From Micromonospora sp. FIMYZ51 (GTDB lineage Bacteria > Actinomycetota > Actinomycetes > Mycobacteriales > Micromonosporaceae): a DNA stretch of 64,000 nucleotides. Location: the NCBI RefSeq assembly GCF_038246755.1, contig NZ_CP134706.1:2480001-2544000 (forward strand), given 5' to 3'. Both the position numbers and the translations under genes were made by a program. The notes under the pieces are model-generated. The model was not told the origin of the DNA and ran no database searches. It saw only the letters and a list, made by a program, of their open reading frames with translations. This document shows, in pieces, positions 9,753 through 18,957 of this stretch (position 1 is its first letter; every line of letters begins with the position of its first letter).

Positions 9753-10733
9753 GTGGAGCCCACCGGCGACCGCAAGGACGTGATCCTCGTCGTCGACGAC
9801 GACGAGGACATCGCCCGCTTCGTCGAGTTCAACCTACGGCTGCACGGCTTCGATGTGGTCACGGCCGGCGACGGCCAGGAGGCGCTCGACGTGATCGAGC
9901 GCCAGCGGCCCGACCTGGCCGTGGTCGACCTGATGATGCCGCGGATCGACGGCCTGGAGCTGACCAGGCGGCTGCGGGCCGACCCGATGACCGCCGCGCT
10001 GCCGGTGATCATGCTGACCGCGAAGGGGATGACCCAGGACAAGGTAAACGGGCTCAGCGCGGGCGCCGACGACTACCTGGTCAAGCCCTTCGACACCCTG
10101 GAGTTGCTGGCCCGGGTGACCTCGACCCTGCGGCGCAACAAGGAGTTCCGCGAGGTCTCCCCGCTGACCGGCCTGCCGGGCAACAGTCGCATTCGGCGGG
10201 AGATCGCCGACCGGGTCCGCAGCGGAACCGACTACGCGGTCGGCTACATCGACATCGACCGCTTCAAGAGCGTCAACGACCGGTACGGCTTCGTCCGGGG
10301 CGACGACTTCATCTCCGCGCTGGCGCGCAGCCTGCACCGGGCGGTGGTCTCGGTGGCCCTGCCGCCGGCCTTCCTCGGTCACGTGGGCGGCGACGACTTC
10401 GTCTTCGTCTGCACCCCGGAACAGGTCCTGCCGCTCACCTCGCGGGTGTCGGCCGACTTCGAGAAGGCCGCGGACGCGCTCTACGACCCGACCGACCGGG
10501 AGCGCGGCTACGTCGAGCTGAAGGACCGGCGCGGCAACATCCGCCGGGCCGCCCTGGTCACCCTCTCCATCGGGGTTTCCGTTTCCGACGCCGACAAACG
10601 CATCGCCAGCCCGCTGGAGGCGATGACGATCGCCTCCGAGATGAAGACGGTGGCCAAGAGCCAACCCGGCTCGTACGTGGCGGTGGACCGCCGCCGCGGG
10701 GTCGGTGACCCGAACCACCGTCATGTGAAGTAG
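9753..10733 (+). CDS. Response regulator with GGDEF (diguanylate cyclase-type) domain
   Basis: A 326-residue two-domain signalling protein. Residues 8-125 form a CheY-like receiver with the acidic pocket DDDED, phospho-acceptor Asp59 (VVDLMMP), Thr of MLTAKG and the conserved Lys of LVKPFD. Residues 140-310 form a GGDEF domain with LTGLPG, the metal/base segment IDIDRFKSVNDRYG and an active-site loop GGDDF at 212-216. The fourth position is Asp in place of the usual Glu, so activity is likely but not certain. No histidine kinase is adjacent. GTG 9753 lies directly behind rpe; an upstream in-frame start would run into rpe. Confidence 0.9.
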   Translation: MEPTGDRKDVILVVDDDEDIARFVEFNLRLHGFDVVTAGDGQEALDVIERQRPDLAVVDLMMPRIDGLELTRRLRADPMTAALPVIMLTAKGMTQDKVNGLSAGADDYLVKPFDTLELLARVTSTLRRNKEFREVSPLTGLPGNSRIRREIADRVRSGTDYAVGYIDIDRFKSVNDRYGFVRGDDFISALARSLHRAVVSVALPPAFLGHVGGDDFVFVCTPEQVLPLTSRVSADFEKAADALYDPTDRERGYVELKDRRGNIRRAALVTLSIGVSVSDADKRIASPLEAMTIASEMKTVAKSQPGSYVAVDRRRGVGDPNHRHVK

Positions 10734-10790
10734 CTCCCCCGGGTGGCCCAACCCCCCGGTCGACGTGTAAAACTTCCCTCAGTACCCACC

Positions 10791-10964
10791 ACGCGCTGGC
10801 GGGACTCGGTGTAATTCCGAACCGGCGGTGATCCACGGCCCGACCGTGGTAAGCCCGCGACCCGGGAGCGGTTCGTCCGCCCGGTGGACCTGGTGAGAAT
10901 CCGGGGCCGACGGTTGGGTGCGGCTCAGACCGCGCCCAGACAGTCCGGATGGGAGACAGCGCGC
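10791..10964 (+). promoter_or_regulatory. FMN riboswitch (RFN element)
   Basis: The untranslated stretch ahead of ribD carries the conserved RFN core in order: GTAATTCCGAACCGGCGGT (10811-10829), AAGCCCGCGA (10851-10860), GGTGAGAATCCGGGGCCGAC (10892-10911) and GTCCGGATGGGAGA (10943-10956), with variable stems between. The aptamer binds FMN, and in actinomycetes usually masks the ribosome-binding site or causes termination. Here about 140 bases separate it from the ribD ATG, leaving room for an expression platform. It should repress the whole rib operon, including the transporter-like gene, when FMN is plentiful. Confidence 0.95.
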
Positions 10965-11105
10965 GGGACGGAAGGGCCGTGCGGCTCGCCGGGTTTCGGC
11001 GTGTGCGCACCGCTCACCGGGTCGGCTCTGCCGTACCCGGACTCCGCCTGCCCGTCCGCCTCCCGCCCCGCCCGCGCGAGCCGAGCGAGAGGGCAGGGCC
11101 AGGCG

Positions 11106-12167
11106 ATGGCGAGCGTCTCCGTCGACGAGGCGATGCGGCGCGCGATCGAACTCGCGGCGCGCGGGCTCGGCACGACCAGTCCCAACCCCGTTGTCGGCTG
11201 TGTGCTGCTCGACGCCGACGGTGAGGTGGTCGGCGAGGGCTTCCACGCGTACGCCGGGGGCCCGCACGCCGAGATCGTCGCGCTGGCCCAGGCCGGTCAC
11301 CGCGCCAAGGGCGGCACCGCCGTGGTCACCCTGGAACCCTGTGACCACACCGGCCGCACCGGTCCCTGTAGCCTCGCGCTGGTGCAGGCGGGCGTGGCCC
11401 GCGTCGTCATCGCGGTACCCGACCCCAACCCGGTCGCCACCGGTGGCGCCGCGACCCTGCGCGCCGCCGGCGTCCGGGTGGACGTGGGGGTACGCGGCAC
11501 CGAGGCGGAGAACGGCAACGTGGCCTGGCTGACCGCCATGCGCCGGGGCTGGCCGTACGTGATCTGGAAGTACGCGGCGACGCTGGACGGGCGTTCGGCG
11601 GCGGCCGACGGCACCAGCATGTGGATCACCTCCGAGGCGGCGCGGATGGACGTGCACGCGCTGCGCGCCACCGTCGACGCGGTGGTGGTCGGCGTCGGCA
11701 CGGTGCTCGCCGACGATCCCCGGCTCACGGTGCGCAACCTGCGCGACGGCAGCCTGGCCATCCGGCAACCGCTGCGGGTGGTGGTCGACTCGGCCGGGCG
11801 TACCCCGGCCGACGCCCAGGTCCGCGACGGTGCCGCCCGCACCTGGATCGCCACCGCGGCGGAGGTCGGTGCCGGGGCGGACGGCGGCGTCGACCTGCCC
11901 GCGCTGCTGGCGGCCCTGCATGCCCGGGGAGTACGGGCCGTGCTGCTGGAGGGCGGTCCCCGGCTGGCCGGGGCGTTCCTCGCCGCCGGTCTGGTCGACC
12001 GGGTCGTCGGCTATCTCGCGCCCCGGCTGCTCGGCGCCGGCCCCGCCGCGCTTGTCGACGCGGGCGTGACCACCATCGCCGAGGCGATCGACCTGGAGAT
12101 CATCGACGTTACGCAGATCGGTCCGGACCTGCGGATCACCGCGTTTCCCCGCAAAAGGGAGGGCTAG
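11106..12167 (+). CDS. ribD: Bifunctional riboflavin deaminase/reductase RibD
   Basis: Carries out the second and third steps of riboflavin synthesis: deamination of the pyrimidine ring and NADPH-dependent reduction of the ribose side chain. The 353-residue protein has an N-terminal cytidine-deaminase-like zinc domain with HAE (zinc His and catalytic Glu) and EPCDHTGRTGPC (two zinc Cys). It has a C-terminal RibD_C reductase domain beginning at KYAATLDGRSAAADGTS and containing VLADDPRLTVR and LEGGPRLAGAFL. It is the first gene after the FMN riboswitch. ATG 11106 is the only start that gives the conserved MxxAIELA start. The stop lies 2 bases before ribE. Confidence 0.96.
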   Translation: MASVSVDEAMRRAIELAARGLGTTSPNPVVGCVLLDADGEVVGEGFHAYAGGPHAEIVALAQAGHRAKGGTAVVTLEPCDHTGRTGPCSLALVQAGVARVVIAVPDPNPVATGGAATLRAAGVRVDVGVRGTEAENGNVAWLTAMRRGWPYVIWKYAATLDGRSAAADGTSMWITSEAARMDVHALRATVDAVVVGVGTVLADDPRLTVRNLRDGSLAIRQPLRVVVDSAGRTPADAQVRDGAARTWIATAAEVGAGADGGVDLPALLAALHARGVRAVLLEGGPRLAGAFLAAGLVDRVVGYLAPRLLGAGPAALVDAGVTTIAEAIDLEIIDVTQIGPDLRITAFPRKREG

Positions 12168-12169
12168 GC

Positions 12170-12856
12170 ATGTTCACCGGCATCGTCGAGGAACTGGGCG
12201 AGGTCGTCGGGGTGACCCCGACGGCGGAGGACTCGGCCCGGGTGGCCGTCCGGGGCCCGCTGGTCGCCTCCGACGCCCGGCACGGCGACTCGATCGCGGT
12301 CAACGGCGTCTGTCTGACCGTGGTCGACGTCGACGGCGGGGTGTTCACCGCCGACGTGATGGGTGAGACGCTGCGCCGCTCGGCGCTGGGTGCGCTGCGC
12401 GCCGGGGATCCGGTCAACCTGGAACGCGCCGCCGCGCTCGGCAGCCGCCTCGGCGGCCACCTGGTGCAGGGGCACGTCGACGGGGTGGGGGAGGTGCTCT
12501 CGCGCGAGCCCGCGCCGCGCTGGGAGACGGTCCGGTTCCGGCTGCCCGCCGCCCTGGCCCGGTACGTGGTGGAGAAGGGCTCGATCACCGTGGACGGGGT
12601 CTCGTTGACCGTGGCCGAGGTCGGCACCGACTGGTTCACCGTCGGTCTGATCCCGACCACGCTCTCGCTGACCACGCTTGGTACCCGGGCCGTGGGCGAC
12701 CCGGTCAACCTGGAGGCCGACGTGCTGGCCAAGTACGTGGAGCGGCTGCTCGGCGCCCGCGCGGAGGCCGGCACCGCCCCGGCCGCCGGCCTCGGCAGCG
12801 CGGCCGACACCGCGTCCCCGCTGGGCGGCAGCGGACCCGGGCCGGTGCGGTCATGA
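12170..12856 (+). CDS. ribE: Riboflavin synthase alpha chain
   Basis: Dismutates two 6,7-dimethyl-8-ribityllumazine molecules to riboflavin. The 228-residue protein shows the two lumazine-binding repeats: the first opens [12 protein letters not shown] and contains [11 protein letters not shown], the second contains LVQGHVDG and [11 protein letters not shown]. The C-terminus (about residues 203-228, rich in Ala/Gly/Pro) extends beyond the usual 200-residue family length and looks disordered. ATG 12170 is preceded by AAAGGGAGGG. The stop overlaps the next gene by ATGA, so translation is coupled to the transporter-like gene. Confidence 0.96.
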   Translation: MFTGIVEELGEVVGVTPTAEDSARVAVRGPLVASDARHGDSIAVNGVCLTVVDVDGGVFTADVMGETLRRSALGALRAGDPVNLERAAALGSRLGGHLVQGHVDGVGEVLSREPAPRWETVRFRLPAALARYVVEKGSITVDGVSLTVAEVGTDWFTVGLIPTTLSLTTLGTRAVGDPVNLEADVLAKYVERLLGARAEAGTAPAAGLGSAADTASPLGGSGPGPVRS

Positions 12857-13545
12857 CCGGCGCGCTCGGCTGGCTGCTCACCGCCGAGGTGCATTTCGGC
12901 GGCTCACCGGTGCTGGTGCGGGAGATCGTCGGCAACGTCTTCGGGCTCGGCTCGGCGCTGCTCGGCCTGCGCCGGCTGGTCTGGGCCTGGCCGCTGGGCA
13001 TGATCGGCAACGCGCTGCTGTTCACCGTCTTCCTCGGTGGTGCCTTCGCCACCCCGCAGGCCCACGACCTGTACGGGCAGGCCGGTCGGCAGGTCTTCTT
13101 CTTCGGGGTCAGCCTCTACGGCTGGTGGCGCTGGTCGCGTACCCGTCGGCTCGGCACCGCCGCCGACGGGGCGGCGGTCACGCCCCGCTGGGCCACCGGC
13201 ACCGAGCGGCTCGGGCTGCTCGCCGCCGCGGTGGTCGGCACCGCGGTGGCGTACCCGGTGCTGGCCGCGCTGGGTTCCTGGGGCCCGCTGCCCGACGCCT
13301 GGATCCTCACCGGCAGCCTGCTGGCCACGTACGGGATGGCCCGGGGCTGGGTGGACTTCTGGCTGATCTGGATCGCGGTGGACGCCGTCGGCGTGCCGCT
13401 GCTGCTGCGCGGCGGTTTCTACCCGTCGGCGGCGATGTACCTGGGTTACGGCGCGTTCTGCGTCTGGGGCCTGGTCAGCTGGTGGCGGACCTCGCGGGCG
13501 ACCCGCCCGGCGCCCGCCCCGACCTACGCGGAGGCCGTGGCATGA
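12853..13545 (+). CDS. ribM: PnuC-family membrane transporter, probable riboflavin uptake (RibM-like)
   Basis: A 230-residue integral membrane protein with about seven hydrophobic segments and many Trp/Gly/Tyr residues in the PnuC pattern ([46 protein letters not shown]). PnuC proteins carry vitamins such as nicotinamide riboside by facilitated diffusion. A PnuC-like protein under FMN-riboswitch control (RibM/PnuX) is established as a riboflavin transporter in other actinobacteria. Position inside this rib operon, overlapping ribE by ATGA upstream and ribBA by ATGA downstream, supports the same role. Substrate is inferred from context only. Confidence 0.85.
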   Translation: MTGALGWLLTAEVHFGGSPVLVREIVGNVFGLGSALLGLRRLVWAWPLGMIGNALLFTVFLGGAFATPQAHDLYGQAGRQVFFFGVSLYGWWRWSRTRRLGTAADGAAVTPRWATGTERLGLLAAAVVGTAVAYPVLAALGSWGPLPDAWILTGSLLATYGMARGWVDFWLIWIAVDAVGVPLLLRGGFYPSAAMYLGYGAFCVWGLVSWWRTSRATRPAPAPTYAEAVA

Positions 13546-14810
13546 CAGGTTCCTTCGACAGCATCGAGCAGGCGCTGGCGGACATCGCCGCCGGCCGGCC
13601 GGTGATCGTGGTCGACGACGCGGACCGGGAGAACGAAGGCGATCTGATCTTCGCCGCCGAGCTGGCCACGCCGGAGCTGCTGGCCTTCACCGTGCGGCAC
13701 ACCTCGGGCTTCATCTGCGTGCCGCTGCCCGAGGCCGAGTGTGACCGGCTCGACCTGCCGCCCATGCACCACACCAACCAGGACCGCCGGCAGACCGCGT
13801 ACACGGTGACCGTGGACGCGCGGGAGGGGGTGAGCACCGGCATCTCCGCCGCCGACCGGGCGCACACCATCCGGCTGCTCGCCGATCCGGTCACCGGGCC
13901 GGTCGACCTGGCCCGCCCCGGGCACGTGGTGCCGCTGCGCGCCCGTTCGGGCGGGGTGCTGCGGCGGCCCGGGCACACCGAGGCGGCCGTCGACCTGACC
14001 CGGCTGGCCGGGCTGCGGCCGGCCGGCGTGCTCTGCGAGCTGGTGAACGACGACGGCACCATGATGCGGCTGCCGGACCTGGAGAAGTTCCGCGCGGAGC
14101 ATTCGCTGACCCTGATCACCATCGCCGACCTGATCGCCTACCGGCGGCGTACCGAGAAGCAGGTCGAGCAGGTCGCCGACGCCCGCATGCCCACCGAGCA
14201 CGGGGTGTTCCGGGCGTTGGGCTACCGCAGCGAGTTCGACTCGGCCGAGCACGTGGCGCTGGTGATGGGTGAGCTGGGCGACGGCCGCGACGTGCTGGTA
14301 CGGGTGCACTCGGAGTGCCTGACCGGGGACGTCTTCGCCTCGGTGCGGTGCGACTGCGGCCCGCAGCTCAACGCGGCGCTGGAGCGGGTGGCCCGGGAGG
14401 GCCGGGGCGTGGTGCTCTACGTACGCGGGCACGAGGGGCGGGGCATCGGGCTGCTGCACAAGCTGCGCGCGTACCAGTTGCAGGACCAGGGCCGCGACAC
14501 CGTCGACGCCAACCTCGACCTCGGCCTGCCGGCCGACGCGCGCGACTACGGCACCGGCGCGCAGATCCTCTACGACCTGGGGGTGCGCTCGATGCGGCTG
14601 CTGACCAACAATCCGGCCAAGCGGGCCGGGTTGGAGGGCTACGGGCTCACCATCACCGGCCGGGAGGGCCTGCCGGTACGCCCACACCCGGAGAACATGC
14701 GCTATCTGCGTACCAAGCGGGACCGGATGGGGCACCTGTTGGATCAACTGGACGAGACGACCGAGGCCCCGATGGGTCGTCCCGTCCCCGGCGACGAGAT
14801 CGGAGCATAG
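13542..14810 (+). CDS. ribBA: Bifunctional DHBP synthase / GTP cyclohydrolase II
   Basis: Supplies both precursors of riboflavin. The N-terminal half (residues 1-200) is 3,4-dihydroxy-2-butanone-4-phosphate synthase, with [25 protein letters not shown] and GHVVPLRAR. The C-terminal half (about 205-400) is GTP cyclohydrolase II, with [20 protein letters not shown] holding the three zinc cysteines, GHEGRGIGL and [16 protein letters not shown]. At 422 residues it is full length and both active sites look intact. It overlaps the upstream transporter gene by ATGA and is 3 bases from ribH. Confidence 0.97.
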   Translation: MTGSFDSIEQALADIAAGRPVIVVDDADRENEGDLIFAAELATPELLAFTVRHTSGFICVPLPEAECDRLDLPPMHHTNQDRRQTAYTVTVDAREGVSTGISAADRAHTIRLLADPVTGPVDLARPGHVVPLRARSGGVLRRPGHTEAAVDLTRLAGLRPAGVLCELVNDDGTMMRLPDLEKFRAEHSLTLITIADLIAYRRRTEKQVEQVADARMPTEHGVFRALGYRSEFDSAEHVALVMGELGDGRDVLVRVHSECLTGDVFASVRCDCGPQLNAALERVAREGRGVVLYVRGHEGRGIGLLHKLRAYQLQDQGRDTVDANLDLGLPADARDYGTGAQILYDLGVRSMRLLTNNPAKRAGLEGYGLTITGREGLPVRPHPENMRYLRTKRDRMGHLLDQLDETTEAPMGRPVPGDEIGA

Positions 14811-14813
14811 GCG

Positions 14814-15314
14814 ATGGCGGGTTTCGGTGAGCCGGGCACGGCCCCGGTCGACGCGGCCGGGATGACCGTGGGTGTGGTCGCGGCGCGCTGGCACGGCGAG
14901 CTGACCGACCACATGCTGGATCGGGCGGTGGCCGCCGCGCAGGCGTGCGGCGCGCGGACCGTGGTGGCCCGGGTGGCCGGTTCGGTCGAGCTGCCCGTGG
15001 TGGCGCAGGCCCTGGCCCGCCGCTGCGACGTGGTGGTCGCGCTCGGCGTGGTGATCCGTGGCGCGACCGCGCACTTCGACTACGTCTGCCGCTCGGTCAC
15101 CGACGGCCTGACCCGCATCGCCCTCGACGAGGGCAAACCGGTGGCCCACGGGGTGCTCACCGTCGACACCATCGAGCAGGCGCGCGACCGTGCCGGCCTG
15201 CCCGACTCCAGCGAGGACAAGGGCTGGGCCGCCACCGTCGCCGCCCTGGACGCCGCCCTGGCCATCCGGCAGGTCGCCACCTCCGCCAACCAGCGTGTGG
15301 GCTTCGGCGCCTGA
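14814..15314 (+). CDS. ribH: 6,7-dimethyl-8-ribityllumazine synthase
   Basis: Condenses the ribitylaminopyrimidine with dihydroxybutanone phosphate, and normally forms hollow icosahedral or pentameric assemblies. The 166-residue protein has the substrate-binding motifs GSVELPVVA, GVVIRGATAHFDYVC (with the catalytic His) and GVLTVDTIEQARDRAG. It is the last gene of the riboflavin operon, with its ATG 3 bases after the ribBA stop. The following genes are on the opposite strand and of different base composition, so the operon ends here, although no clear hairpin terminator is visible. Confidence 0.96.
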   Translation: MAGFGEPGTAPVDAAGMTVGVVAARWHGELTDHMLDRAVAAAQACGARTVVARVAGSVELPVVAQALARRCDVVVALGVVIRGATAHFDYVCRSVTDGLTRIALDEGKPVAHGVLTVDTIEQARDRAGLPDSSEDKGWAATVAALDAALAIRQVATSANQRVGFGA

Positions 15315-15363
15315 CGCGGCCTCGGCTAGGACGTAGGTGGAGGGGTGGTGGTCGAGGCTGTCG

Positions 15364-16014
15364 CTACAGTTCTTTGATCTTGTCGAGGAAGGCGGCCCAA
15401 CTGTCGCTGCGGGCGAACCAGGGCGGCGCGAGCTGCCCCAGTTCCACGATCTTCTCCGCGATGGCGGCGCTGTCTGCCTCCGTGTATGTCTGGAATGACG
15501 GCCGTGCCCCCACAGGGGTGACCGGCTTCTTGAGTTCTTCCTTGGCGTTGCGAATCTTGCCGATGTCGCGTCCGGCGAACTGGTCCGGCCTACGCCAAGT
15601 CGGCCGGACTGCTGCGACGGCATCAGGGAACAGGAACCACCATGTCTCCATCTCCCAGGCCGGCACGACGGCGAGCACTGGCCACCGTAGCGATCGGTAG
15701 CTGTTCTCGATCTTTGTGATCAGGGCCTCGTGCGCCGGTTCCACCTCGTCGGCGTCCTCGTGCATGAGTACCGCGCGGATGCGGGTCGTCACGTCAACGG
15801 CGCGCAGAAGGGCACCAACTTTGGTCGCTTGAGTCGGTAGCCGCTGTGGCGGTATGTTGCGGACCAACGCCATGGGCTTGCGGAGCGGTTTCAACGCTCC
15901 ACGAGGGATGTCTGGACGCAGCGCGGCAACCAGCGTCTGGATAGCTTTCCGGTCATTGTCGTCTTCGCCGAGGATCACCACGATTGGGCGTTGCTCTCCG
16001 CGTCTGCCCGTCAT
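15364..16014 (-). CDS. TOPRIM-like (DUF4276/RloB-type) partner of the AAA ATPase
   Basis: A 216-residue protein not confidently assigned to a named family. It shows the layout of a TOPRIM nuclease-like fold: a hydrophobic strand ending in the acidic residue of VVILGEDDND (Glu17), then VLMHEDADE (Asp87-x-Asp89) after a second strand, then VVPAWEMETWW (Glu121/Glu123), as in DUF4276/RloB-like proteins. ATG 16014 is chosen because it overlaps the ATPase stop (ATGA) and a GGAGG lies 9 bases upstream; TTG 16023 would add three residues. Base composition is clearly lower in GC than in neighbouring genes. In OLD-like, PARIS-like and related phage-defence systems an AAA ATPase controls a TOPRIM effector; that role here is inference. 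Confidence 0.6.
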   Translation of the reverse strand: MTGRRGEQRPIVVILGEDDNDRKAIQTLVAALRPDIPRGALKPLRKPMALVRNIPPQRLPTQATKVGALLRAVDVTTRIRAVLMHEDADEVEPAHEALITKIENSYRSLRWPVLAVVPAWEMETWWFLFPDAVAAVRPTWRRPDQFAGRDIGKIRNAKEELKKPVTPVGARPSFQTYTEADSAAIAEKIVELGQLAPPWFARSDSWAAFLDKIKEL

Positions 16015-17239
16015 TCCGGGCAACCTCCAAGGGCACCGGAGAACCAGAGTTCGCCCAGCCCGAGTTCGCCGTGAAGCTCCCGCTCCATTGCCTTGACGGT
16101 CGCTGGGGCGATAGCGGGTATCCGGGACGCTGCGTCTTCACCTCGTTCGCACACGATGAGTTCGTCAGGCGTGAGTCGGTTCACCAGGGCGGGGGAATGG
16201 GTGGCGATGAGAAATTGGGTGCGGCCAGACGCCTCCCGCAACAGCTCGACGAGCCGGTCGAGAATGTGCGGATGCAGGCCATGGTCGATCTCTTCGATGC
16301 AGGTCAACCGGGGTGGAGACGGATCGTAGAGGAGCGCGAGGAGCGCGAGCGCGCGGATCGAGCCGTACGACGCCTCCTGCAACGTGGTCGCCCCGACCAA
16401 GCCCTGTTCGACAAGCGTCAGTACAGTGCCCTCGCCGGCCCCGCCGATTGCGGTGAACTCCAGACGTTCCAGACCGGGGATGAACCGGCGCGCGTCGCGC
16501 TGTAACGCGTCGAACCGGTCGGCGTGCGAGTGGGCGAGTGGGCGAGGAACGCGAGAAACGCGGCGAGGTTGCTGCCGTCATTGCGCAGGCGTTCGCTTGT
16601 CGGCTCGTGCGAGGGCCGGCGTGCGGCGGGCACGTCTACGTCGAATACCCGGAAGCTGGCGAAAAGGTTCGCCAGCGCTTCGACCTGCTCGCCCCCGTCC
16701 TCGGGGCTCAGCTTCGGCAGGGTCGACAGGCCGAGGGAGCCTTCCCGCAAGCTTGCGGTGTCCTGCCCGCCCTCTGGCTTGTGGAAGGTGATCTGTCCGC
16801 CCTTGACGGTGATCCGACGGCCCGGGCCGGCGGTCCTCTTGAAGGCGAAGCTCTCCGCCCGACTCAGGAAATACCGCTCCTTCTCACTGCGCCCTGAACT
16901 CATCCTGCGTGAGGAGAACTCCAAGGTGTAGGTGTCGGTGGCACTTGGCGAGCTGTTCCTCGTCACGGCGGCCTCGACCTCGATGCTGACCGGCGTCCTG
17001 GCGCCCTTGGTCCCCCGGAACGCCACCCGGTCGAAGCCTGCGCGACGATCGAGCGCCGGGGCGAGGTCATCGCGGGTGGCGTCACCCAGAAACGCGATCA
17101 CGTCGAGAAAGTTGGATTTGCCCGCGCCGTTGGGGCCGACGAGAACGTTCACGGCATTGAGATGCACCTCGACATCGCGCAGACTCCGGTAGTTGAGAAC
17201 CTTCAACCGGAGCAGATACGGGGGACGTCGGACAGCCAC
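16011..17239 (-). pseudogene. AAA_21/OLD-type ATPase interrupted by an 8-bp tandem duplication
   Basis: The 5' part reads LRLKVLNYRSLRDVEV then Walker A GPNGAGKS (residues 35-42), typical of RecF/OLD-like AAA_21 ATPases. The 3' part, in another frame, carries the signature helix (LQEASYGSIRALALL), Walker B LTCIEEIDHGLHP and the switch FLIATHSPALVNRL. The frames separate at 16526-16546, where the octamer GCGAGTGG is repeated 2.6 times. Removing one octamer restores a single 406-residue ORF (1229 - 8 = 1221 bases = 407 codons), with continuous sequence AHSHADRFDALQRDARRF. As given, the product stops early at residue ~273, in a garbled tail beginning near residue 233. GTG 17239 has a -10 box (TACGCT) 6 bases upstream and no ribosome-binding site. 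It could be a mutant, a phase switch, or a sequencing error. Confidence 0.8.
16526..16546. repeat. 8-bp tandem repeat (2.6 copies) causing the ATPase frameshift
   Basis: The octamer GCGAGTGG occurs at 16526-16533 and 16534-16541 and continues as GCGAG at 16542-16546. One extra copy accounts exactly for the loss of frame in the ATPase gene. Such repeats expand or contract by slipped-strand replication. Confidence 0.9.
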
Positions 17240-17245
17240 GGCCGA

Positions 17246-17251
17246 AGCGTA
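17246..17251 (-). promoter_or_regulatory. -10 element of a leaderless ATPase/TOPRIM transcript
   Basis: On the minus strand TACGCT is followed by 6 bases and the GTG of the ATPase gene. No Shine-Dalgarno sequence is visible. The spacing equals that of rpe and two other genes in this window, so a leaderless transcript is likely. Confidence 0.45.
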
Positions 17252-17359
17252 CCTGGTTGATCAGCCTCGGGAAGTGCGGCGCGCGACCCCCGGAAGCATC
17301 CTCAGCCTCGGGTTCCGCATCGGCCTGCCTTGATCTGGTTCTGGCTCGGCAGCCGCCGG

Positions 17360-18106
17360 TCAGAGGCGGCCGGCTTCGAGGAGGCGGGATAGGAATTGGC
17401 GGGTGCGGGGGTGGGTGGGGGTGCTGAAGAGGTGGGCTGGGGGAGCGGATTCGATTACCTGGCCGGCGTCCAGGAAGTAGATCTGGTCGGCGACGTCGCG
17501 GGCGAAGCTCATCTCGTGGGTGGCCAGGAGCATCGTCATGCCGTCGTCCTTGAGGTCGCGGATCATGGTGAGGACCTCGCCGACCAGTTCCGGGTCCAGC
17601 GCCGAGGTGACCTCGTCGAGCAGCAGCAGGCGGGGGGAGTTCGCCAGCGCCCGGACGATCGCCACCCGCTGCTGCTGGCCGCCGGAGAGCCGGTCCGGGT
17701 AGGCGTCCGCCTTCGCGGCCAACCCGACCCGGTCGAGCAGTTCCCGGGCCTGCGCCTCGGCCTCGGCCTTGGCGCGTCGGTGCACCCGGCGCGGGGCGAG
17801 GGTGATGTTGTCCAGCACGCTCAGATGCGGGAAGAGGTTGTACGACTGGAAGACCATCCCGATCCGGCGGCGTACCGTGTCGGGGTCGACGCCGGGCGCG
17901 GAGATCTCCTCGCCGTCCAGCTCGATCGTCCCGTCGTGCAGTTCCTCAAGCAGGTTGACGCAACGCAGCAGGGTCGACTTGCCGGAGCCGGAGGCCCCGA
18001 TCAGCGCCACCACCTGGTGTTCGGCCACGGTCAGGTCGAGTGAGTCGAGGACGACCTGACCGCCGAACTGCTTGCGCAGCCCGCGACAACGCAGCACCGC
18101 GTCCAT
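17360..18106 (-). CDS. Polar amino acid ABC transporter, ATP-binding subunit
   Basis: Cytoplasmic ATPase subunit (248 residues) of a PAAT-type importer. Walker A GASGSGKST, Q-loop VFQSYNLFPHLSVLDN, signature LSGGQQQRVAIVRAL, Walker B LLLLDEVTSALDPE and the switch ATHEMSFARDVAD are all intact, closely following the GlnQ/HisP pattern. The ATG is 2 bases downstream of the permease stop on the same strand, so binding protein, permease and ATPase form one operon transcribed leftward. The ligand is an amino acid or a related polar compound and cannot be narrowed from the ATPase. Confidence 0.95.
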   Translation of the reverse strand: MDAVLRCRGLRKQFGGQVVLDSLDLTVAEHQVVALIGASGSGKSTLLRCVNLLEELHDGTIELDGEEISAPGVDPDTVRRRIGMVFQSYNLFPHLSVLDNITLAPRRVHRRAKAEAEAQARELLDRVGLAAKADAYPDRLSGGQQQRVAIVRALANSPRLLLLDEVTSALDPELVGEVLTMIRDLKDDGMTMLLATHEMSFARDVADQIYFLDAGQVIESAPPAHLFSTPTHPRTRQFLSRLLEAGRL

Positions 18107-18108
18107 GA

Positions 18109-18957
18109 TCAGCCTCCGGACTGGCGTCGGGCCGCCCGCAGCGTCACCCGGTCGGTGACCGCGATCAGCGGGATGGCGAGCAGGACGAAGAGCACCCCGG
18201 CCACGATGTACGGCGTGTAGTTGAACGTCTGTGCGGTGGCGATCTGCGCCGCCCGGACCGCGTCGATCGGCCCGGCCAGGGCCACCAGGCCGACGTCCTT
18301 CTGCAACGCCACGATGTCGTTGAGCAGCGGCGGGGCCACCCGGCGGACGGCCTGCGGCAGCACCACGTGCCGCATGGTCTGCCGGTAGGTCAGCCCCAGC
18401 GACCGGGCCGCCGCGAGCTGGCTGGGGTGTACCGCCTCGATACCGGCGCGGAACACCTCGGCGAGGTAGCCGCTGTAGGTGAGCACCAGCGCCGCCCCGC
18501 CCAGCACCAGCACCGAGGGCATGCCCTGTAACCGCAGGCCGGGGGCGCCGAGGGTGAGCACGTAGAGCACGATGATCAGCGGCAGACCCCGGAAGACGTA
18601 CGTGTAGCTGGTGGCCAGGGCCCGGATCGGGAAGAAGACCGGCCCGCGCAGCGTACGCAGGATCGCGATCAGCAGGCCGAGCAGCAGTGCGGCGATGGCG
18701 CAGCAGACCAGCAACCGGACGTTGAGCCAGAGCCCGGTCAGCACCTGGGGCAGCGCCTCCCGGGCGATCTGCGGGTCGAGGAAGGTCTGGCGTACCCGCT
18801 GCCAGCCCGGCGCCCCGGTCACCGCGATCGCCAGCAGCGTGCCGAGCGCCGCCGTGGAGGCGGCGGCGACCAGCACGCTCAGCACGCTCTGCCGGCGACG
18901 GTACGCGTCCCTCGCCCGCTGGGCGGGCGAGGGATCGTGGTGCAGGGTCGTGCTCAC
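18109..18957 (-). CDS. Polar amino acid ABC transporter, permease subunit
   Basis: Membrane subunit of 282 residues with about six hydrophobic segments. The EAA loop that contacts the ATPase is visible as HPSQLAAARSLGLTYRQTMRHVVLPQAVRRVAPPLLND, which in this family is the coupling helix. The N-terminal ~30 residues are cytoplasmic and polar. It overlaps the binding-protein gene by 4 bases upstream (GTGA-type) and lies 2 bases ahead of the ATPase gene. A single permease implies a homodimeric transmembrane channel. Confidence 0.94.
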   Translation of the reverse strand: MSTTLHHDPSPAQRARDAYRRRQSVLSVLVAAASTAALGTLLAIAVTGAPGWQRVRQTFLDPQIAREALPQVLTGLWLNVRLLVCCAIAALLLGLLIAILRTLRGPVFFPIRALATSYTYVFRGLPLIIVLYVLTLGAPGLRLQGMPSVLVLGGAALVLTYSGYLAEVFRAGIEAVHPSQLAAARSLGLTYRQTMRHVVLPQAVRRVAPPLLNDIVALQKDVGLVALAGPIDAVRAAQIATAQTFNYTPYIVAGVLFVLLAIPLIAVTDRVTLRAARRQSGG

